Below the pieces are notes generated by a model. It was given only the letters and a program-made list of their open reading frames with translations. It searched no databases and was not told the DNA's origin. Source: Ophiosphaerella korrae (taxonomy: Eukaryota > Ascomycota > Dothideomycetes > Pleosporales > Phaeosphaeriaceae). Taken from it: a DNA stretch of 12,835 nucleotides. Numbering within the stretch: the stretch's first letter is position 1; every line of letters starts with the position of its first letter. The position numbers and the translations under genes are program-made. The stretch is from contig JALNQF010000843.1 of assembly GCA_028456385.1 (NCBI GenBank), forward strand, positions 1-12,835, read 5' to 3'. Below, in pieces: positions 7,656-12,835 of this stretch.

Positions 7656-8252
7656 TAGCGCCGACGCGAAAGATTAGTCAGCAATCCAGGCAGGCGAGAA
7701 GCTAAAGCCAGTCGAGGCCGAACTGCGTCGTATAGAGGAGGTTATAGGCGAGGTCGTTAGCGAGATGGACTATTTGCGCGGCCGCGAGCAGAAGCTGCGT
7801 GATACAAATAAGAACACGAATGAGCAGGTAAAGTGGCTTGCAGTTGCGACCATAGGAATGCTAATTAGCCTAGGCGCGTGGCAGGTAGTGTATCTAAGGG
7901 CGTACTTTAGGAGTAAGCATCTAATTTAGGAGATATTGGAGTAGCTAGTAGAGATTATGAAGATGGCGGTACAGTAAGATTAGGAGGAGTAGTAGTCGTG
8001 TACGAACAGATCATAATGCATGGGCCGGATAGTTCAGGATCCAGATAAGGAGTGTCTATTACTTGCATACTTGTTACAGCGCGTAGAACCAGCGTTTTAG
8101 TAGGCTCAATCTCTTCATTTGCGCATCAAAGGGTTGCGTCTGTTCTCCTTTCGCTGCCTCCAAGATAGAGTCACCCACATCAAGTTCGCTTTCTCATTCC
8201 CCACAGCACGGTATTCTAGCTGAAGTAGCCGTATAGCCTAAGATTACGTCTT

Positions 8253-8272
8253 GATTGTTCCATCAAACAATC
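8253..8272. repeat. 7-bp-arm inverted repeat
   Basis: GATTGTT and AACAATC separated by six bases (CCATCA). It lies 64-83 bp beyond the minus-strand stop codon at 8336, so it would form a hairpin in the 3' UTR of that transcript. Confidence 0.5.
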
Positions 8273-8296
8273 CTATCTTACCAATCTAGGTCGAAC

Positions 8297-8317
8297 GGAT
8301 AAACAATTAGTTTATCC
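8297..8317. repeat. 8-bp-arm inverted repeat in presumed 3' UTR
   Basis: GGATAAAC and GTTTATCC separated by AATTA, 19 bp beyond the eIF2B-like stop codon. It could fold in the 3' UTR of the minus-strand transcript. With the neighbouring repeat at 8253-8272 it makes a pair of short hairpins. Confidence 0.55.
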
Positions 8318-8335
8318 TAGACGAATTGTATAGCT

Positions 8336-9807
8336 TCAATTCACTCCCTCTTTCGTTTCCGCCCCAAAGATTCTTTTTTTCAACTCCCCTATTCGATAAC
8401 CAAACTCTTCCACATCGCTTCTAGTCAACTCCCCATTCTCCGTAACATACACGTCGATATACTCAGCAGGCACCCTACCAATCAAGACGAGAAGTTAGCA
8501 CATTTCACGAGCCCAAAATTACCCCCGACTAAGAGGCGTCATAGCAAAGAGAAGGAAAATATCAACGTACCACTCAAACCACTCTCCAAAAACTTCCCAC
8601 CTCCCCTCTTCCAAATGCCCCTCCAACACCTCGCGACTCTCCACCGCCCACGTACCCATCACCTCACCCGGCGGATGCACCTCCACCTCCTCTTCCTCAG
8701 CCCCCAACCCCGGCGCCACAATCTTCTCCACATCGCTAACAACCATGACCCTCGTCTCCATGCCCCTCCTCGCCATCGCCGCAACACTCAAGCTCCCAAT
8801 CTTATTACTCACCTCTCCCGTCGCCGCAATGCGGTCTGCTCCCAGCAGCGCAAACTGCGCATCCCGCACAGCAGGCCCCACGGCACAATCCGGGAAGATG
8901 CAGACACGGATGCGGGAGCGTGACGAGTGCGGCAGAGAAGAGAGGATCTGGGCGGCCATGTCTGCGCCCTCGCAGCGGGGGCGGGACTCGAGGATGTGCA
9001 GGGTGAGAGAGAGATTGGGAACGGAGGCGAGGCTGGTGATGCAGGCGCGGATTGTGTTGCTGTTGCTGAGGGTGACGATGGTGATTTTGTTGTTGAGTTC
9101 CTAATGTTAGGGTAGTCAGCCATGCAGTGCGTGTCGTACAACAGGAAGAAGTGGGTTGGTGGATGCGGGATAGAGAATTGCCGTACCCTAGCCCGCCGCA
9201 TAACAAACTTCTCGAAGTGCTCCTCGAGCTTTTCACCAGCATGACTCCTGCCCTCTACCGCAGTTTGAATTTCGCGGCGAGCTACTGAAGCTAGGTGCGC
9301 AACATCATCATTGCTATTTCTCTCTTCAGTCTCCCATGAACGATGGATTGCTTCTAGAGCGCGTAGAAGACAGGATGTCGCAGCTGCGTTCATGCTTGGC
9401 CGTGCGTTACTCAATGCTTTGGCGGCGGAGACGGCGGTGTGCCATAACTCGTCTTTGCTCTTTGCTGTATGTCCCGCGGTTTCTAGTATAGTGGATAGCG
9501 TGGAGAGTGCGGAACTGGCCATTTGACGGGCACCTGATTGGAAGTCATGTTTCAGTTCGGCGACGGCATGGTGGAGCAGATGGGTGATTTCATCATCGTG
9601 CATGGATGGCGTAGAGGTGGTTTGGTGAGCAATATTTTGGTTGCGGAGTGAAATGTAGGAGCTAGGGATTCTTTTGGGGACGGATGGTTGATGATGTGTG
9701 TCGTAATGAAGGGAGATCACGCGTCGACGGAACGTGCGGGGATTTCTTGAAATGCGTGAGCAGCTGGCACGCGCGATTTTCAGAACTCCGAATGCAAATG
9801 CATACAT
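8336..9807 (-). CDS. eIF2B alpha/beta/delta-family protein (initiation factor 2B-like isomerase fold)
   Basis: Member of the IF-2B family, which includes regulatory subunits of the eIF2 exchange factor and sugar-phosphate isomerases such as methylthioribose-1-phosphate and ribose-1,5-bisphosphate isomerase. Exons 9807..9187, 9100..8571 and 8474..8336 give 429 residues; starting instead at the in-frame ATG 9603 gives 361. Counted from ATG 9603: an N-terminal helical part (about 1-139), ESRPR..G at 177-182, GADRI at 226-230 and SNKIG at 237-241, the last two being the family's ligand-site blocks. Introns are 86 and 96 bp with good junctions; the first has a CTAAC branch-like site. ATG 9807 has A at -3 and adds 68 Arg/Ser-rich residues; ATG 9603 has T at -3. 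No nonsense codons are seen. Whether it is a translation factor subunit or an isomerase cannot be decided; many fungi carry such stand-alone family members. Confidence 0.88.
8475..8570 (-). other. intron 2 of the eIF2B-like gene
   Basis: Minus-strand GTACGT to TTGGTAG, 96 bp, phase 2. It joins GEWFEW to VPAEYIDVYVTENG, the C-terminal strand pattern typical of the family, and restores a frame ending at TGA (8336-8338). Without splicing the frame ends in unrelated sequence at 8519. Confidence 0.82.
9101..9186 (-). other. intron 1 of the eIF2B-like gene
   Basis: Minus-strand GTACGG to ACATTAG, 86 bp, phase 0. Splicing joins RRAR to ELNNKITIVT, which then runs in the frame of the ESRP and GADRI motifs. 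CTGAC and CTAAC branch-like sites lie just before the acceptor. Confidence 0.8.
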
Positions 9808-10298
9808 GATTGAGCATCTAATTGATATTTGGTCGGCCCGGTGGGGTGTCAGACAAATGGTGTGGTTGTGGCTGATGATGGAAAGCGGGTTGTGTGATGA
9901 TTGGTAGTAGGAGATCAGGCAAATCCACGTTGAGAGCCCCACCAAACCCTCTTATCGATTCCCTGTCGCCTGAACAATCGGCGTCTGCCCGCTTCGATCT
10001 TTCGTGTCCAAGTTCACTTCAGCCATACTGAGAAAGGCTCGAAGAAAGGTAAAGCTATCCGAAAATACAAAAATCCCGCAAATCACACAAGCAGTTATAA
10101 TCTGAAAGACTATGAGGACAGGCTATGAGGACTGCATTGATTGAAGAGCAGAGGAATAGGTCCTCAATACATGTGGCAGCCTGGTGTTGAACCATGGTTG
10201 GTAACCTCAACAGAACGAGCTGGATCCACTCGACTATTGAGTATTACCAACAGGCGCTGGCGCACTCAAGAGGGACTTTCAAGTCTCACATAATCGGG
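9808..10298. other. intergenic between two tandem minus-strand genes
   Basis: Presumed promoter and 5' UTR of the eIF2B-like gene and 3' UTR of the membrane-protein gene. The eIF2B-like frame stays open upstream to about 9945 without another ATG. A short plus-strand open frame at 10194-10406 overlaps the membrane-protein gene and has no recognisable content. No motif is supported. Confidence 0.45.
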
Positions 10299-11673
10299 TC
10301 AGGAAATAAGCCGAAACAAGAATCTTTCATTATTGTGGTATCCACCATCATGGCTGAGATTAACTGCAAACTGCGCAAAAAAGCCAGCACCGCTTCCCAA
10401 CAATAGTAGGAAAAGTAACAAAAGTATTATCTTAAATTGCATTTTCTTATAAATTTCAAGATGGAAGTTGGCGTATTCTGGTTCCTCCTCGAGATGTGAC
10501 AATTCAGAGGGAGGAGAAGCGGAATGTCTTTGCTGTGATGCATCGATGACTCCGAGGCTGCAGGTTGCAGTATCTGACTGATAAAAGCTGCAGTAGAATG
10601 TAGCCACACTGTACAAGGGTGTGAGTAGAAAGATCATTAGCAGAATTCGCCCGAATCTCCATTTGTTGAGATGATCTTTGTCGCAATCTGGGAAAGGAGC
10701 AGGCCGTACCCAGAACAGTTGAAATGTGCTCCAGGCGAGGTGAGCCAGTACGGTGAAGAGACTGAAGGCGTACGAACCGCAGATGTCTAAAACTGCAAGA
10801 AGATGCATGTAAAGTCCGATTCAACAACGTTTGGGATTTTGGAGACCCATTCTCTGTTCAACATTCTTGAGTATTTTGCGACAGAAATGATATAATTCTT
10901 TCTGTGGCCATCCAACAGCAATAGACCTTTGCCAGAGGTTGCTGAAAGCCAGCAGCAAGTAAGCAAAAAAAACCCTGTGGTGATAGCTCTCCTTTTTGAG
11001 ATTTTTTAGGTGTTCTTTCACTTGTCCACGTAAGTTCGTGGAAATCTTTCGCTTTGTGACGACCATTTCTTCGGAGGAGGTGACTTGTCCACTTCCATTG
11101 AATCGTTCGCGTGATTGCTACATACTTCATACTGAAGAGCGCAAACATGCCGATGATTCGTAAGGTACGGACTCTGGGACTGTTACGCATGGAGTGGCGG
11201 AATATAGTGAGGCTAGATAAATGCATGCCGCAAGCCATCCAGGAAAGGTAGAGAACGATATGAAAGTCGAAAGCTAATCTCCGTTTCCATTGGTGAAGAC
11301 CGGAGCCGATAACTCCTATAGCGATCATCAACTGTGTTTCGCTACGGCTCGAGCCCCTTTTTTGAAGATATTCGCTACTTGATCGCTGTATTTCGAACGA
11401 GCATGACCTTGGACAAAGAGCTTGTCGAAGTTGTTGAGAAGTGCCTCTGACACCCAAACGTTGAGATAGATAGAAAGCCAGGGCAATCAGAAACGTCGGC
11501 CACGCAGTGATAGAGAAGCTGAGAACTGTCTTTGTAAAAAGTTTTAGTGTCGCGTCAATTTGCGCGCTTGGATAACTTACTCTTATGCCACTCATGTCGC
11601 TGTCTGGTAGAGGATATGTCCCAGAAGGAATATGAATTTTTCCATCCCCACATGTGAGGAATTCACGCACCAT
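10299..11673 (-). CDS. multi-pass membrane protein of an uncharacterised fungal family, with an in-frame TGA
   Basis: Resembles a large family of predicted integral membrane proteins in filamentous ascomycetes with no known function. Exons 11673..11581, 11529..11126 and 10974..10299 join in frame to 391 codons. Visible in order: CGDG..YPLPDSDMSGI near the N-terminus (a family-like hallmark), a membrane segment at VLSFSITAWPTF, FHIVLYLSWM followed by SSLTIFRHSM, IGMFALFSMKVFFAYLLLAF, GLYMHLLAVLD..AHLAWSTF, a WRFGRILLMIFLL segment, and a C-terminal leucine-rich segment. Introns are 51 bp (weak AAAG acceptor, stop-free) and 151 bp. Codon 217 (10823-10821) is TGA inside an otherwise continuous exon 3. 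Either the gene is a recent pseudogene or a small intron removes it; possible donors give 36 or 54 bp, both ending at CTTCTTGCAG. The start is uncertain, since the frame is open upstream without ATG and an upstream exon is possible. Confidence 0.62.
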
Positions 11674-12482
11674 AATGCCTCCAAAAGTTGAGAACTCGGG
11701 CTGCGAGTCTCGAAGCCTTGGCTGCCACCGTTTGAGTTGGTGACATAGCTTCAACTTAATGGACCGTGGCTGGAGAAGTAGGTGTGACGTTTCTAAAGCG
11801 GGCAGTTGCTAGCTAAAAGCATGGATTCAAGGCCGATTTATACACAGGAGAGGGTAAGCACTAGACTACAAAAAAATGTGTGACTCTCAGATCCAGCCCT
11901 GAAGGAATGTGTACAACCTGGGTGCGGGAGGTAGCCTGCTACTGTAAGCAGGTTGGGAAGTAGTATATTAAGTATGTATAGACCCGTAAGAAGTGTATTG
12001 TACAGCTGTACGCGTAGGAGAGTAATGAGAAGCCCTTAAGAAGTACTCGAGCTGAGTCATCGAGCATATTGCCGTCATGTGACCTAGCTCTGACTGCTTA
12101 CAGCTACTGTGCTGCACTCTCTGCCGTATTTTCCCCTTGCTTGTAGTCACCGCGTGGTTCATCACCTGGGAATGCAGTATTCGTAGTTTCCACGTTACAT
12201 CGAAGTAAGTGTCAATGCTCATTAACACGCAAAAACTGGCTCTTTGGCCTATGGCGCTAAGGAGTCTGGAATGTCACGTGATCAACCCACATGGCTGTTG
12301 ACAATCTATGGATCCATGGATTAGTGGGTGTAGGGCTATAACTTCGGTATAGTGGTCAACCCAGCCGTACTTTGTGTGTCCTGAAACTAGCATTCCACTT
12401 GCCGCGATACAGCGGACCAATTCCGCTTCTTACATCGTCTCAACGGCCTTACAACTGGCGCCAAGCCAGCGTGGCTCCACGA
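11674..12482. other. no supported gene; upstream region of the membrane-protein gene
   Basis: Only short open frames with random-looking translations. It should hold the promoter of the minus-strand membrane-protein gene and possibly a missed first exon. A TCACGTGA palindrome lies at 12274-12281. Near 12333-12350 a small stem CTATA/TATAG closes on a cTTCGg-like loop and overlaps a tRNA A-box-like sequence, but no B box follows. Confidence 0.45.
12274..12281. promoter_or_regulatory. TCACGTGA palindrome (second copy)
   Basis: Identical eight-base palindrome to 3020-3027, matching the Cbf1-type bHLH consensus. It lies about 600 bp upstream of the provisional membrane-protein start and could serve that gene or one beyond the window. 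Function is a suggestion only. Confidence 0.3.
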
Positions 12483-12660
12483 TCACCCTTCGAACCTTGA
12501 ATAATGAGTTTCTCGATATATTGAGAATAAAGCATAAAGGCCAGCGAGAATTGCGACCTGTACCACACCAAACCCCCGTTTATAGCCTTCTCCAGCCCTT
12601 GCCCATGAGCACCCAAAGCTAGGAAACAATCCCAACATACAGAACATGTAGAATAAAAAA
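12483..12660 (-). CDS. possible C-terminal exon of another membrane protein
   Basis: A minus-strand frame closing at TGA 12485-12483 encodes a hydrophobic stretch, GFGVVQVAILAGLYALFS, preceded by basic residues and followed by a polar tail. The pattern (aromatic/FG then a membrane helix near the end) is loosely like the last part of the membrane-protein family seen at 10299-11673. Upstream the frame has no ATG that starts a convincing protein, and a TTTCCTAG acceptor-like site lies within it, so it would have to be a spliced last exon. Homology is not demonstrated and chance is quite possible. Confidence 0.2.
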
Positions 12661-12835
12661 AGGGAACATTCACTCAGTCCACCATCCAGGCTGCTCGAGT
12701 GTCTCACTACGTTCCCTCCTCCTAGCACCGCAACTTAAGGAGATAACGACAAATCTCACAAGCCAGCCTATTTTTCTTATAATAAATGTACCATTTTGGC
12801 GGGTATTGTTGCCTTGCAGCGGGGTGGTGGTGGTG
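12661..12835. other. right edge, nothing supported
   Basis: No coding frame with recognisable content. An AATAAA lies at 12780-12785 on the plus strand, and a short GTG/GGT run ends the window. Either could belong to a gene beyond the edge. Confidence 0.4.

Larger units (their letters stand above)
5249..7929 (+). pseudogene. ERV25: ERV25-like p24/emp24 cargo-receptor gene, split by a transposon
   Basis: Erv25 is a p24-family type I membrane protein of COPII vesicles that helps sort cargo between ER and Golgi. Exons 5249-5461, 5587-5710 and 5769-5822 joined to 7658-7929, with the transposon and one TA copy removed, give 221 codons, the usual size. Visible in order: signal peptide (residues 1-22); GOLD domain with Cys in YERC and GVCF; RHVELDIDI just before the insertion; a coiled coil around LRRIEE and SEMDYLR; a C-terminal membrane segment; and a cytosolic tail ending RSKHLI, as expected for Erv25. 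Defects: TAG at 5339-5341 (codon 31), 5444-5446 (codon 66) and 7675-7677 (codon 137, where family members have Trp), plus the insertion. Introns are 125 and 58 bp. As ERV25 is widely conserved, a functional copy probably exists elsewhere in the genome (inference). Confidence 0.9.
7930..8335. other. intergenic between convergent ERV25 copy and eIF2B-like gene
   Basis: No coding frame is supported. It holds the 3' flank of the ERV25 copy and the 3' UTR of the minus-strand eIF2B-like gene. Two short perfect inverted repeats lie near the eIF2B-like stop codon (8253-8272 and 8297-8317). Confidence 0.5.

Noticed and set aside
8519..8959. Stand-alone 146-residue minus-strand ORF
   Set aside because: It is the middle exon of the eIF2B-like gene; splicing joins it to 9187-9807 and 8336-8474.
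8615..9242. Several long open frames antisense to or out of frame with the eIF2B-like gene
   Set aside because: Low-complexity His/Arg/Pro-rich translations caused by GC-rich codons of the real gene; no motif.
10858..11125. Continuation of membrane-protein exon 2 to a stop at 10858
   Set aside because: The extension is basic and unlike a membrane protein; a GTATGT donor at 11125 and CACAG acceptor at 10975 restore a hydrophobic helix.
12333..12375. tRNA-like sequence (GGTATAGTGGTCAA, like a D-arm/A box) with a TTCG loop
   Set aside because: No acceptor stem, anticodon arm or B box (GGTTCRA) follows at the right distance on the same strand.

Overview
The window looks like nuclear DNA of a filamentous ascomycete (Pezizomycotina, possibly Dothideomycetes). 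Genes have short introns of about 50-170 bp with GT...AG ends and CTRAY-like branch points. The recognisable products are typical fungal ones, and a DNA transposon carries the C-to-T scars of repeat-induced point mutation (RIP). No species can be named from the sequence alone.

Layout, left to right. Positions 1-156 may be the 3' end of an unrecognised gene. An apparently intact secreted S1/P1-type nuclease lies on the minus strand at 733-1725, with one stop-free intron whose length is a multiple of three. About 1.76 kb without a recognisable gene follows. At 3488-4685 (plus) lies a four-exon short-chain dehydrogenase/reductase with a mitochondrial-like leader, broken by two in-frame TAG codons. 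At 5249-7929 (plus) lies a three-exon copy of the p24/emp24-family gene ERV25, broken by three TAG codons. Its third exon is split by a 1,833-bp pogo/Fot1-like transposon (5823-7655) with 60-bp terminal inverted repeats and a TA target duplication. The transposase frame is unshifted over 541 codons but carries about 32 TAG/TAA codons, and all three expected catalytic Asp positions read Asn. An eIF2B-alpha-like gene with three exons and two possible starts lies on the minus strand at 8336-9807. A multi-pass membrane protein of a fungus-specific uncharacterised family lies on the minus strand at 10299-11673, with one in-frame TGA in its third exon. The right edge has no well-supported gene.

The genes do not form a pathway. 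The coherent story is genome defence and decay: a pogo-like element entered ERV25, and the element was heavily hit by CpA-to-TpA mutation. Nonsense codons of the same kind appear in the interrupted ERV25 and in the upstream dehydrogenase, while the nuclease and eIF2B-like genes further out remain open. I found no CRISPR array, rRNA, confident tRNA or obviously new multigene system. All exon joins were worked out by hand from frame continuity and splice signals.
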